Source: Pradoshia sp. D12 (GTDB lineage Bacteria; Bacillota; Bacilli; Bacillales; Pradoshiaceae). From it: a DNA stretch of 64,000 nucleotides. How positions within the stretch are numbered: the stretch's first letter is position 1; every line of letters begins with the position of its first letter. The position numbers were made by a program, and so were the translations under genes. A model generated the notes under the pieces. The model ran no database searches and was not told the origin of the DNA. It worked only from the letters and a program-made list of their open reading frames with translations. The DNA is taken from assembly GCF_008935075.1 (NCBI RefSeq), contig NZ_CP044545.1, positions 2,631,501 to 2,695,500 of the forward strand. The letters are read 5' to 3'. Below, piece after piece: positions 18,106 through 26,177 of the stretch.

Positions 18106-20148
18106 TTAACCTGCAAGTTTTCCAATCTGAAGCTCATACATTTGATAATATTTGCCTTTTAATTCCATGAGTTCATCATGGTTTCCTCTCTCCACAATTT
18201 TTCCTTTATCGAGAACAAGGATTTGGTCAGCGCTTTTAATAGTAGAAAGACGGTGTGCAATAATAAAAGTGGTTCGACCTTTCTTTAGCACTTCCATTGC
18301 TTCCTGAATTAAGCTTTCTGTTTCTGTATCAATACTGGATGTTGCTTCATCAAGAATCAGGATGGCCGGATTAAAAGCCAAAGCACGGGCAAAGGATATT
18401 AATTGGCGCTGCCCTGATGAAAGAGTACTCCCTTTTTCAACTACCGGTTCATCAAACCCATGTTCAAGATGGGCCAATACGCGGTCAGCTCCCACATCAC
18501 GTAACGCTTTTTCAGCTACTTCTCTCGAAATTTTTGGATCATCAAGTGTGATATTCGAAAGGATGGTTCCAGTAAACAAATATGGATCCTGTAGAACAAT
18601 TCCCATATGCTCACGCAAGGTTTGATGTGGGATATCTTTCAATTCTATCCCATCAATGCGGATAGCCCCCTCCTGATAGTCATAAAATCTGAATAACAGA
18701 TTCATAATGGAGCTTTTCCCAGAGCCTGTATGCCCCACTAGGGCTATTGTTTCGCCCTGACTAGCCTCAAACTGAATATCCCTTAATACTTTTTCTCCTT
18801 CTTTATAGCTAAAAGATACATGATCAAATTCAACATGCCCTTTAAAACGTGACTTACGTTGATCCTCAACATCAATACCTTCCTCTTCCAGAAGTGCAAA
18901 TACACGTTCACCGGCTACCATCGCCTGTTCAAAATTTGCAAACTGATTGACAATTCCTGATATTGGGTGGAACAGACGATTTAAATAATTCACCATCGCG
19001 TATAAAACGCCAAGACTGACGACTGATTCCCCAGATGCTGCCATACCTCCGAAATACCAAATAAATAGTGTTAATGTAATAACACGCAAAGCACCTACAA
19101 GATTTCCATTTAACAAGGAATTTAATTTTTGCATTTTACTTTGGTATACATAATGCTCTGTGTTCAGTTTTTCAAATTCCTCTGTTGTTTCTTTCTCCCG
19201 CTTGAATGCCTGAATGATATTCATCCCATTTATGGATTCGTTAATCATGGCATTAATATCACTTATACGCGCCCGAATGACCCTATTATACTTTGTAGCA
19301 AATTTACGAAATAATAATGTCCATCCAACGAGCAGCGGCAGAATAATCAATGTCACCATTCCAAGCTTTACATTAAGTAAAAATAGAGCAATGATAATTC
19401 CGATAATATTAACCGTACTCGAGAAAAAGTTAGCTAAAACCCTTACATAAAGCTCCCGAATTGCTTCGGTATCATTTGTAATCCGTGCTACTACCTTTCC
19501 TGCCGGTAAATTATCAAAGTAGCGAATCGGCAGTCTTTGAATTTGAGCAAAAACGTCCTTTCGCATTGTTTGAATAATTCGATTCGCTGCTTTTTGTAAA
19601 TAATAGCTCTGCCCATATTGAAAGAAGAATGCCACAACCATAATTCCGAAATACAGAGCAAGCAATTGCATTATACGGCTGATCTCCGGCTGATAAAACG
19701 CCATGATTTGTGCTCCTGACAATTTCTGAGCCTCATAGGTTGCTCTTTTTTCTCCACTAGTAATCACTAGCTGCCCATCTTTATAGGATCTCTTCCCATC
19801 AAACTCTATCGGTTGGTTTAGGAATAAAAATGTCGTCCCAACCTGTTGGATGGCAACCTCACTTCCGGTCCATTCCCCATCCTCTACATAAGCCTCACGT
19901 TTATAAGTGCTCCCCTGATAGTGAACCGCATCCTTTGTATCCTTCGTTTCTACCCATGGAGATTCAATCCCCATAATATGGTTATCTATCATGTTTTTCC
20001 CGATATAGGGTCCGATTAAGTCGGCCCCTACCGAGATGGATAACATCATTAGTGCTAGGATAATGGTTCCTTTACACTTCACTGCATATTGATATAAACG
20101 TTTTCCAGTCTTCCAACCGGATTCCGTTTGTTCCAAATGTTCGTTCAT
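18106..20148 (-). CDS. bmrD: Multidrug ABC exporter half-transporter, BmrD/YheH type
   Basis: Second half of a heterodimeric type IV ABC exporter, 680 aa. It has six transmembrane helices, with an unusual extracytoplasmic insert of about 110 residues between helices 1 and 2 (roughly 55-160), as in BmrD. The C-terminal ATPase is canonical: Walker A GHTGSGKS, signature LSSGQRQ, Walker B ILILDEATSS with the catalytic Glu, and switch His in AHRLS. Its start codon overlaps the stop of bmrC, so the two are translationally coupled. It should work as a BmrC-BmrD heterodimer expelling drugs, with its full catalytic site built from this subunit's Walker B. Confidence 0.92.
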   Translation of the reverse strand: MNEHLEQTESGWKTGKRLYQYAVKCKGTIILALMMLSISVGADLIGPYIGKNMIDNHIMGIESPWVETKDTKDAVHYQGSTYKREAYVEDGEWTGSEVAIQQVGTTFLFLNQPIEFDGKRSYKDGQLVITSGEKRATYEAQKLSGAQIMAFYQPEISRIMQLLALYFGIMVVAFFFQYGQSYYLQKAANRIIQTMRKDVFAQIQRLPIRYFDNLPAGKVVARITNDTEAIRELYVRVLANFFSSTVNIIGIIIALFLLNVKLGMVTLIILPLLVGWTLLFRKFATKYNRVIRARISDINAMINESINGMNIIQAFKREKETTEEFEKLNTEHYVYQSKMQKLNSLLNGNLVGALRVITLTLFIWYFGGMAASGESVVSLGVLYAMVNYLNRLFHPISGIVNQFANFEQAMVAGERVFALLEEEGIDVEDQRKSRFKGHVEFDHVSFSYKEGEKVLRDIQFEASQGETIALVGHTGSGKSSIMNLLFRFYDYQEGAIRIDGIELKDIPHQTLREHMGIVLQDPYLFTGTILSNITLDDPKISREVAEKALRDVGADRVLAHLEHGFDEPVVEKGSTLSSGQRQLISFARALAFNPAILILDEATSSIDTETESLIQEAMEVLKKGRTTFIIAHRLSTIKSADQILVLDKGKIVERGNHDELMELKGKYYQMYELQIGKLAG

Positions 20149-21899
20149 TAGGCGCTCACCTCCTTGTTCGCTTCAATTTGCTGGCGATCAAATTGTTCTT
20201 TATACCAGCCCTTCTTATTGAGCAACATTTCATGTGTGCCTTCCTCAATCACCACTCCATCATCCAGTACAATAATCCAGTCTGCATGCTGTACTGCTGA
20301 TAATCTGTGAGTAGTGATTATCGTCGTTTTGTCGCTTCGTTCATTCCGAATATTTTCGATAATCGTTGTTTCTGTCTTGGCGTCCACTGCAGAGAGGGAG
20401 TCATCGAGGATCAGAATCTCCGGATCTTTAATTAACGCCCTGGCTATTGAAATCCTTTGCTTTTGTCCGCCAGATAAAGCAATACCTTTTTCCCCAACCA
20501 GCGTCTCCAGTCTGTTCGGCAGTCTCTCTATATCTTTTTCAAAATCAGCGAGGCGAACTGCTTTCCAAAACTCTTCATCAGTTGCTTCCATTTTTCCAAA
20601 TAAAATATTCTCCCGAACTGTTTTAGAAAATAAAACATGATCCTGCGGTACATATCCAATCCATTCCCGGACATCCTCAAGATTTTGTTTTTCAATCGGT
20701 ACATCGGATAGGGAAAGAATTCCGTTCCCAGCAGGATATTCACGGAGCAATTGTTTCACAAATGTGGTTTTTCCGCTTCCTGTTTTTCCGACGATTCCGA
20801 TGGTATCCCCGCTATCGATTTTGACATTGATATCGGCTAGATTATCCACCTTTGAAGAAGGATAACGGAATACTACTTGATCAAATATAACGTTCTCTAA
20901 TTCCGGGACATCCACTGGATTCGGATCGTTTTTTACATCCTCCTGAGAAGATAATGTTTCGTTCATGCGATCGAGAGAGGCATTTCCTCTTTGCATGACA
21001 TTAATTAATTCCCCAATGGCGATCATCGGCCAAATCAGCATCGATAGATATACGTTAAAGGTCACAAGTTGCCCAATTGAAATGGCTTGAGCGAATACTA
21101 GATTGGCTCCATATCCAAGACTGATTAAATAACTGATACCAATAACGAATGTGATAACCGGATCAAACATGGCATCTACTTTCGTTACTTTCATGTTTTT
21201 CTCATATACATCTTCTGTCATCTCTTCAAAGCGTTTTTCATCCGCTCGTTCCTGTACATAAGCACGAATGACACGGACACCCGCGACTGATTCAAGGACC
21301 TTGTCATTTAGTTCACCAAAAGCATCCTGTGCTACTGTGAAGTGCTCATGAATTCGCTCTCCGCCCTTTTTGACTGCCCATGCCATAATCGGCAAAGGTA
21401 AGATGGCGGCAAGCGTAAGTTCCCAACTAATTGTAATGGCCATTGTTGCTAAAATCGCAATCATATATAAGGTAGAATCCATTAACGTTAAAATACCGAA
21501 TCCTGCTGTAACGGATATAGATTTAAGATCATTGGTTGCTCTTGCCATTAAATCGCCTGTACGATTCTTTTCATAGAAGGTTGGTGTCATTTTTAATAAA
21601 TGACCTATAAATCCTGAGCGCAGCTTCCGCTCTAAAACATACGCTCCACTAAATAACTGGTAATTCCATATATAGGTTAGTATATAGAGGGTGACCATTA
21701 ACCCGATCATCCACCAAACATAGGTCATGAGTGTCTCCTGATTCATTTCACCTATACTCATGTCATCTATGGCCATCCCAACAATCATCGGTGGCAAAAC
21801 CTCCAGCACATTTACGATATTCAATAACGCGATTGCGACTGTATACCGAATCCAGTGCTCTTTAAAAAACCAACCTAATTTCTTTAAAACCGAAAACAT
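20148..21899 (-). CDS. bmrC: Multidrug ABC exporter half-transporter, BmrC/YheI type
   Basis: First half of the heterodimer, 583 aa: six transmembrane helices and a C-terminal ATPase with Walker A GKTGSGKT, signature LSGGQKQ and Walker B LILDDSLSAVD. In Walker B the catalytic Glu is replaced by Asp, the degenerate site known for BmrC-type subunits, so one of the two ATP sites should be slow. Length agrees with B. subtilis BmrC. AAGGAGGAGATGGA stands just before the ATG. A leader peptide and attenuator lie upstream and probably couple expression to ribosome inhibition. Confidence 0.92.
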   Translation of the reverse strand: MFSVLKKLGWFFKEHWIRYTVAIALLNIVNVLEVLPPMIVGMAIDDMSIGEMNQETLMTYVWWMIGLMVTLYILTYIWNYQLFSGAYVLERKLRSGFIGHLLKMTPTFYEKNRTGDLMARATNDLKSISVTAGFGILTLMDSTLYMIAILATMAITISWELTLAAILPLPIMAWAVKKGGERIHEHFTVAQDAFGELNDKVLESVAGVRVIRAYVQERADEKRFEEMTEDVYEKNMKVTKVDAMFDPVITFVIGISYLISLGYGANLVFAQAISIGQLVTFNVYLSMLIWPMIAIGELINVMQRGNASLDRMNETLSSQEDVKNDPNPVDVPELENVIFDQVVFRYPSSKVDNLADINVKIDSGDTIGIVGKTGSGKTTFVKQLLREYPAGNGILSLSDVPIEKQNLEDVREWIGYVPQDHVLFSKTVRENILFGKMEATDEEFWKAVRLADFEKDIERLPNRLETLVGEKGIALSGGQKQRISIARALIKDPEILILDDSLSAVDAKTETTIIENIRNERSDKTTIITTHRLSAVQHADWIIVLDDGVVIEEGTHEMLLNKKGWYKEQFDRQQIEANKEVSA

Positions 21900-21940
21900 T
21901 CCATCTCCTCCTTTGTCTTAACCGAAGAACATTTTAATTG

Positions 21941-22000
21941 CTACGTACTGTTTGCCTGTATGTCCCTTGAGATTTTTACATTGACCACATTTGATTCCAT
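21941..22000 (-). CDS. Short 19-codon ORF with strong RBS before bmrC
   Basis: Found by eye: AAAAGGAGGAAGAAAA precedes an ATG at 22000, and the frame reads MESNVVNVKISRDIQANST before TAG. It ends 42 bases before the bmrC start and lies downstream of the attenuator T-run. It could be a second leader peptide or help ribosome loading on the operon mRNA; it may also be a chance frame. The peptide has no recognisable motif. Confidence 0.4.
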   Translation of the reverse strand: MESNVVNVKISRDIQANST

Positions 22001-22041
22001 TTTTCTTCCTCCTTTTTTGAATACAACTTAAAATTACCAAC

Positions 22042-22163
22042 AAAAAAAAGACTGCAACGATTACGTGTTGATACTTCCTCCAATCAAAAGAAGATTCGAA
22101 CGTAAAAACGTCCAATCTTTACATTTGAGTTAGACAAAAGTACTCACGGCAACGTGCAGTCTT
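22042..22163 (-). terminator. Long attenuator hairpin with T8 upstream of bmrC
   Basis: On the minus strand AAGACTGCACG (22163-22153) pairs with CGTTGCAGTCTT (ending at 22048, one bulged base), directly followed by eight T (22049-22042). The sequence between also folds: CGTG, TACTT and TCAAA segments of both arms are complementary, capped by an AAGATT...AATCTT hairpin (22091-22119). This gives one long imperfect stem-loop ending in a U-tract, inside the transcribed leader. Expected to stop transcription before bmrC unless the first arm is sequestered. Confidence 0.7.
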
Positions 22164-22208
22164 TTCGTTTAAAACGAGTTAAATCATATTTAAACGGGAG
22201 GACTGCAC
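22154..22208 (-). promoter_or_regulatory. Antiterminator hairpin overlapping the leader peptide
   Basis: GTGCAGTC (22208-22201, inside the leader codons) pairs perfectly with GACTGCAC (22161-22154), and inside it CGTTTAAA pairs with TTTAAACG. The right arm is the same segment needed for the base of the downstream terminator hairpin, so the two structures exclude each other. Confidence 0.7.
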
Positions 22209-22262
22209 AAATCTCATATCGACTCGATGATACGCTACAACAATCACTGATTTTTTCATCAT
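22179..22262 (-). CDS. Leader peptide of the bmrCD operon (bmrB-like)
   Basis: A 27-codon frame read by hand, from ATGATG (22262 or 22259) to TAA at 22179, preceded by GAAAGGAGG at ideal spacing. It begins MMKKSVIVVAYHRVD and ends VQSSRLNMI. B. subtilis bmrCD is likewise preceded by a short reading frame, bmrB, reported to act in ribosome-mediated transcription attenuation; I infer the same role here from position and the overlapping hairpins, not from peptide similarity. A ribosome finishing this peptide covers the antiterminator arm (codons 19-21). One stalled earlier leaves it free. Confidence 0.7.
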   Translation of the reverse strand: MMKKSVIVVAYHRVDMRFVQSSRLNMI

Positions 22263-22329
22263 ACAGTCCTCCTTTCATTGATAAGTAAATTGGTAAGTCT
22301 TTACACAGATTACTACTATTTGAATTGTT

Positions 22330-22335
22330 AGTCAA
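22330..22335 (-). promoter_or_regulatory. Possible -35 (TTGACT) of the bmr leader transcript
   Basis: TTGACT on the minus strand, with a weak TAATCT 17 bases downstream, about 45 bases before the leader RBS. Low-certainty promoter. Confidence 0.3.
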
Positions 22336-22442
22336 TTACAAATTCAAAATATTTTCCGAAATTTAATTGCATGTTCGCTCAGTGAATTATTTTTACAAAA
22401 ACATCCATACTACCTTGCATTAAACAGTACCATGTGTAATAC

Positions 22443-22458
22443 TATAGTTACTACTATA
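22443..22458. promoter_or_regulatory. Inverted repeat TATAGT-N4-ACTATA at the PadR promoter
   Basis: Perfect 6-bp half-sites, 6 bases upstream of a consensus -10 TATAAT (22464-22469). A probable operator for autoregulation by the PadR protein encoded next. Confidence 0.5.
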
Positions 22459-22493
22459 CAATGTATAATAGCGAAGGAAAGGAGGCTTTACGA

Positions 22494-22814
22494 TTGAATG
22501 TCCAATTCAAAAAGGGCGTTTTAGAGCTTTGCGTACTTGTTATGTTAAATAACAAGGATCGTTATGGATATGAGCTCGTTCAGGGGATTTCCGATAAATT
22601 TGAAATTTCCGAAGGAGCCGTCTATCCGCTTCTCAGACGACTTACCAAAGAAGAATATTTCACGACCTATTTACAGGAATCTACAGAGGGGCCCTCTCGT
22701 AAATACTATCATCTAACAGAAAAAGGCCGGGATTACCTGAAGCAGCTGGTAAGAGAATGGCAAGCATTTTCCACAGGTGTTAATCAAATTATTGAGGAAG
22801 GTGAAGTACAGTGA
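22494..22814 (+). CDS. PadR family transcriptional regulator
   Basis: Winged-helix regulator of 106 aa: FKKGVLELCVLVMLNNKDRYGYEL, then SEGAVYPLLRRL (recognition helix) and the wing with GPSRKYYHLTEKGRDYL, all PadR-like. The TTG at 22494 is the likely start because AAAGGAGG is 8 bases before it; the ATG at 22461 has no ribosome site. It overlaps the next gene's start. PadR genes often control the envelope-sensing genes in the same operon, as is likely here. Confidence 0.9.
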   Translation: MNVQFKKGVLELCVLVMLNNKDRYGYELVQGISDKFEISEGAVYPLLRRLTKEEYFTTYLQESTEGPSRKYYHLTEKGRDYLKQLVREWQAFSTGVNQIIEEGEVQ

Positions 22815-23371
22815 ATCGGGAACAATTTTTGCAACAATTATCTAACCATCTTAGCGCCCTGCCTAAAGAGGAACGCAATGACATCTTAAATGATTATAAT
22901 GAGTATTTTGAAAATGGTTTATTAGAGGGAAAGTCCGAGAGTGAAATATCAGATAATCTTGGTTCTCCTGAATTAATCGCAAAGGAATTAAATATATCGA
23001 ATACATTTGCCGAGATAGACAGGAAGATGACCTTCTCAAACGTCTTTGGTGCGATTGGATTAACAATTGGACTGAGCTTTCTGAATCTAATTTTTGTCCT
23101 TGGTCCTGCCATAGCTCTTGGAGGTATATTGTTAGGCGGTTGGGGGGCAAGTATCGGTCTCATATTATCACCATTCCTCCACCTGATTGGTATTATATTG
23201 GGTTTCAATCAGGCCTATGCATTTGAAGTTTTTCTTTCAATCGGGTTCAGCGGTTTAGGAATTCTCCTCTTGTTTGGCATGTATTATGTAACCATCTTTA
23301 GTTCTAAAGTGTTTATTAAATATTGCAAATGGAATGTTTCAGTTGTAAAGGGAGGTATGAAGCATGTATAA
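22811..23371 (+). CDS. HAAS / DUF1700 membrane protein
   Basis: Protein of 186 aa. The N-terminal 65 residues form the HAAS helical domain (QFLQQLSNHLSALPKEER, DILNDYNEYFENG, GSPELIAKEL), followed by three or four transmembrane segments. HAAS proteins are typically encoded between a PadR regulator and a DUF4097 protein, exactly the order here. It starts with GTG overlapping the PadR stop, and its own end overlaps the next gene. Probably a membrane partner in sensing or assembly; the biochemical role is not established. Confidence 0.85.
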   Translation: MNREQFLQQLSNHLSALPKEERNDILNDYNEYFENGLLEGKSESEISDNLGSPELIAKELNISNTFAEIDRKMTFSNVFGAIGLTIGLSFLNLIFVLGPAIALGGILLGGWGASIGLILSPFLHLIGIILGFNQAYAFEVFLSIGFSGLGILLLFGMYYVTIFSSKVFIKYCKWNVSVVKGGMKHV

Positions 23372-24158
23372 AAAGTGGCTGATTGTAGCTGGAATACTCA
23401 TCGTTATTGGCTTTTCAGGAGCATTGCTGACTGCAAAATCGTTTTTTTCACTTCAAAATGAGAATGACAAACAAACGAAGCAGTTTCAAAGTTCAGAGAT
23501 ACAATCGATTGATGTCAATAATACCGTAGGGACAATCAAGCTGGCAGAAACATCTGGAGATGAAATTATTGTTGAGACAATTGGGTCTAAAATGTCCAAT
23601 CCCATAAAAATAGAAGAGAACGGTGAAACCCTGTCCATTACAAACGAGGCGGATCATACTATTTCTCTAGGTGTTAATTTTAAAAAATCATCAGAGAATA
23701 TTACAGTCTATTTGCCAAAAAAACAGTATGACAGAATCTCAGCATCAAATGAAGTCGGTGAAATTACAATCTCTCAGATTAATGCAGCCCACTTAAATGC
23801 AGAATCAGAAGTTGGAAGCATTCATATAAGCGATGTATCCTCCACTTCAATAATCGCTTCTTCAGAGCTAGGGAACATTAAGATACAAAAATACAGCGGC
23901 AAGCTCCAGGTCGATAATGAAGTTGGCTCGATTGATATTTCGACCGATGAAATCACTGAACCGCTTATCGCCAAAAATGAACTTGGAGAAATCGACTTAA
24001 CAATTAATCAGGATCCAAATAACATCTTAATTACAGCAGACTCTGAGATTGGCAGTAAACGAATCTTTGGCAAAAAAACCGGAAGTTATATGAGTGGGGA
24101 TGGAAGCATTACAGTTCAACTGAGCACGGAGACCGGCAGTATTCGTGTTACTGATTAA
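23364..24158 (+). CDS. DUF4097 beta-strand repeat protein, membrane-anchored
   Basis: Protein of 264 aa with one N-terminal membrane segment (LIVAGILIVIGFSGALLTA) and an extracellular solenoid of short beta-strand repeats. A motif of the form ExGxIxI recurs about seven times (VGTIKL, VGEITI, VGSIHI, LGNIKI, VGSIDI, LGEIDL, TGSIRV), which should stack into a beta-helix-like body. This is the DUF4097 pattern. Last gene of the PadR operon. Its role is unknown; it may be a surface sensor or scaffold. Confidence 0.88.
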   Translation: MYKKWLIVAGILIVIGFSGALLTAKSFFSLQNENDKQTKQFQSSEIQSIDVNNTVGTIKLAETSGDEIIVETIGSKMSNPIKIEENGETLSITNEADHTISLGVNFKKSSENITVYLPKKQYDRISASNEVGEITISQINAAHLNAESEVGSIHISDVSSTSIIASSELGNIKIQKYSGKLQVDNEVGSIDISTDEITEPLIAKNELGEIDLTINQDPNNILITADSEIGSKRIFGKKTGSYMSGDGSITVQLSTETGSIRVTD

Positions 24159-24163
24159 TGAAA

Positions 24164-24197
24164 AACCCGATAAAACCTTCAAGGGCTTTATCGGGTT
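24164..24197 (+). terminator. Terminator of the PadR operon
   Basis: AACCCGATAAA pairs with TTTATCGGGTT, then TATTTT. It also lies behind the convergent gene at 24212. Confidence 0.85.
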
Positions 24198-24211
24198 TAT
24201 TTTCAATTCTA

Positions 24212-24520
24212 TCAAACAGCTGTTTTAGCCTGATTTTGAGCAGCATCCACAAGGATGAATACCGCTGACAACAAGTGCATAATCATTCCAATACCAGGAA
24301 TGAAGCCAACAACGGACGTTACAATTCCCAGTATATTTCCGTTAGCTTTTATTCCGGCTTTATACGAAAAGACTACAATGATGATATGGAAAGCAAGCAT
24401 AATAAATAAGGGTACCCATGCCATGCTTAGGATAATTGTTCCTCCAAGAACAGGTATACCTAATAATGCTTCCATACCGCCTGATACCCATTTTAAAATA
24501 TTAATCATTTGACGACTCAT
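24212..24520 (-). CDS. Small membrane protein of unknown function
   Basis: Protein of 102 aa with three hydrophobic segments (VLGGTIILSMAWVPLFIML region, IIIVVFSYKAG and ILGIVTSVVGFIPGIGMIMH) and short polar ends. Not recognised. AGAGGGTGG precedes the ATG. Codon use looks like its neighbours and the gene sits between two terminators, so I regard it as real. No context suggests a function. Confidence 0.6.
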   Translation of the reverse strand: MSRQMINILKWVSGGMEALLGIPVLGGTIILSMAWVPLFIMLAFHIIIVVFSYKAGIKANGNILGIVTSVVGFIPGIGMIMHLLSAVFILVDAAQNQAKTAV

Positions 24521-24764
24521 TACTAGCCACCCTCTCTCTTATATATTTTTTAAAATATTATTCTATAATAACTATATTTACTATATACCCATTAATCTAA
24601 ATATTATTAACTATATTTTTCAATAAATATGTATTATGTTTATATAATTTTATCTTTCTTATCTTTATGTACATCCATTTTTCCAGTAACCATCTAACAC
24701 GTTGCTGCTATTATAAACCTCCTCCTGCCCTACTTCATCAATAGAACTACTCCCCATCAATTAA

Positions 24765-25268
24765 AATTCCAAAAAAGATAACAGCACAAGCGGTATCGCT
24801 ATACATAAAGAATACCTTTTAATCGTAGATTGCAAAGATATGAAAGTAATCAATCAAGATGTAGATAAGATTATTTATCAAAAGGAAGGATTAAGTAAAT
24901 CCATAAATGCAAATGCTGACAGCCAATACATTCAATTTACCCCTTTCGATGCGAGTTTTTCTGCTCAGATTATTTTTGATCTATTTGACCGTATTTTGGA
25001 GCCGAATAGCTTGAGGATATCCGATATTGCTGCATTTTGTATTTCACAATTTGCATATGGAGATAAGTTAACCATTGAACAACACTAGGATATCCAAAGC
25101 CAAAAGGTCATTTATATTGGAGATCAATATGGCTATACAGGTTCGAGCAGTCCGTTCCTCGCTTTCCATGAAGGGATACAGGATGGGCGTATTAAGCGCG
25201 GAGATTATGTTATGTTTTGGACAGTTGGTGCAGGACATCAGTTCATCGCTATGTTATGGAAATACTAA
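24765..25268 (+). pseudogene. Broken ketoacyl-ACP synthase III (FabH-like), C-terminal half
   Basis: An open frame enters from a stop at 24762, runs to an in-frame TAG at 25086, then continues in the same frame to TAA at 25266. The second part reads IYIGDQYGYTGSSSPFLAF, GRIKRGDYVMFWTVGAGHQF and MLWKY, matching the C-terminal KAS III pattern (yGNTgsaS, GrikpGDlvll, GaGxxxg). The stretch before it (DIAAFCISQFAYGDKLTIEQ) fits the region of the catalytic His, but His is missing. No N-terminal half with the active-site Cys is seen and there is no ribosome site. Decayed gene; the family call is by pattern. Confidence 0.65.
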
Positions 25269-25319
25269 TCTCTTTATATAAAATGAAACGGATCTAGCAT
25301 CAAGTCGTTGCAGGAACAA

Positions 25320-25349
25320 AAAATCCACCTTGTTTTTTAGGTGGATTTT
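25320..25349. terminator. Bidirectional terminator before yqjQ-like gene
   Basis: AAAATCCACCT / AGGTGGATTTT, perfect 11-bp stem, 8-base loop, T-rich on the plus side and A-rich before it. Confidence 0.85.
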
Positions 25350-25355
25350 CTGTTA

Positions 25356-26150
25356 TCATTTTTTATTAAACTGACTTCGCCCGAGCGTTTCAACCGTCCT
25401 CGGAATTAAACTGTAAATCTTACTTCCCGCATTCATCCAGCCTGGTGCATTAATTTCCCGCTTATTTTTTAGCATGATATTCGTGATTTTTTCTGCCAGC
25501 TTGACCGGATCAATCATCAAGCGTTCAATGTTTTTGATATACGTACCTTCTTTATCTGCGATATTAAAGAAATTGGTTTTAATCGGTCCAGGATTGACGG
25601 ATGTAACAAAAACATTCTCTGTATGCATTTCCATACGTAAGGCATTTGTAAATCCAAGTACCGCATGCTTCGTTGCTGAGTAAACACTTGATTTCGGCGT
25701 CGCCATTTTCCCAGCCTGGGATGCAATATTGATAATGTGGCCTGATTTCTTTTCTGCCATCGCAGGCAGTACCATTTTCGTACAGGCAATGAGTCCAACC
25801 ACATTTGTATTGATCATGGATTCTGTATCATCTAAACTTGCGTCCAACACTTTCTCGAAAATTCCAAAGCCAGCATTGTTCACCAGAACATCGGTATCTC
25901 CCACTTCATTCTTGATGTGGGCAAATGTCTGTTCAACAGCATTCCGATCGGATACATCCAATGTATATACATAAACCTCGCAATTAAAATCAGTCATTAA
26001 TTCTTTACGGATTTTTTCTAATTTGTCCAAACTCCGTGCGATTAAAACCAATTTTGCTCCACTTTTAGCAGCATGTCTGGCAATTTGTTCACCTAACCCG
26101 CCTGAGGCACCCGTAATCGTAACAATTTTCCCACGAATTCGTTCATTCAT
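25356..26150 (-). CDS. yqjQ: SDR family oxidoreductase, YqjQ-like
   Basis: Classical short-chain dehydrogenase of 264 aa: TGASGGLGEQI, an Arg after strand 2 (LIARSLDKL) that favours NADP, NNAGFG, ISQ-type Ser (NIASQAGK), YSATKHA (Tyr-x3-Lys) and a C-terminal extension with INAPGWMN. It follows the MBL-fold gene by 27 bases as in the yqjP-yqjQ pair of B. subtilis. The ATG at 26150 is chosen over the GTG at 26159, which sits on the ribosome site. Substrate unknown. Confidence 0.88.
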   Translation of the reverse strand: MNERIRGKIVTITGASGGLGEQIARHAAKSGAKLVLIARSLDKLEKIRKELMTDFNCEVYVYTLDVSDRNAVEQTFAHIKNEVGDTDVLVNNAGFGIFEKVLDASLDDTESMINTNVVGLIACTKMVLPAMAEKKSGHIINIASQAGKMATPKSSVYSATKHAVLGFTNALRMEMHTENVFVTSVNPGPIKTNFFNIADKEGTYIKNIERLMIDPVKLAEKITNIMLKNKREINAPGWMNAGSKIYSLIPRTVETLGRSQFNKK

Positions 26151-26177
26151 GTACTTCACTTCCTCATTAATGGTCCA

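Noticed and set aside
21918-22115. 65-codon frame starting at TTG 22115 before bmrC
   Set aside because: No ribosome site, and it crosses the attenuator terminator and T8.
22144-22335. 63-codon frame overlapping the bmr leader
   Set aside because: It has no ribosome site and runs in a different frame from the leader ORF that has a perfect one; the hairpin arms explain its odd composition.
24840-25088. 82-codon ORF as an independent gene
   Set aside because: No ribosome site; the same frame continues beyond the TAG with a KAS III C-terminus, so it is part of a pseudogene.
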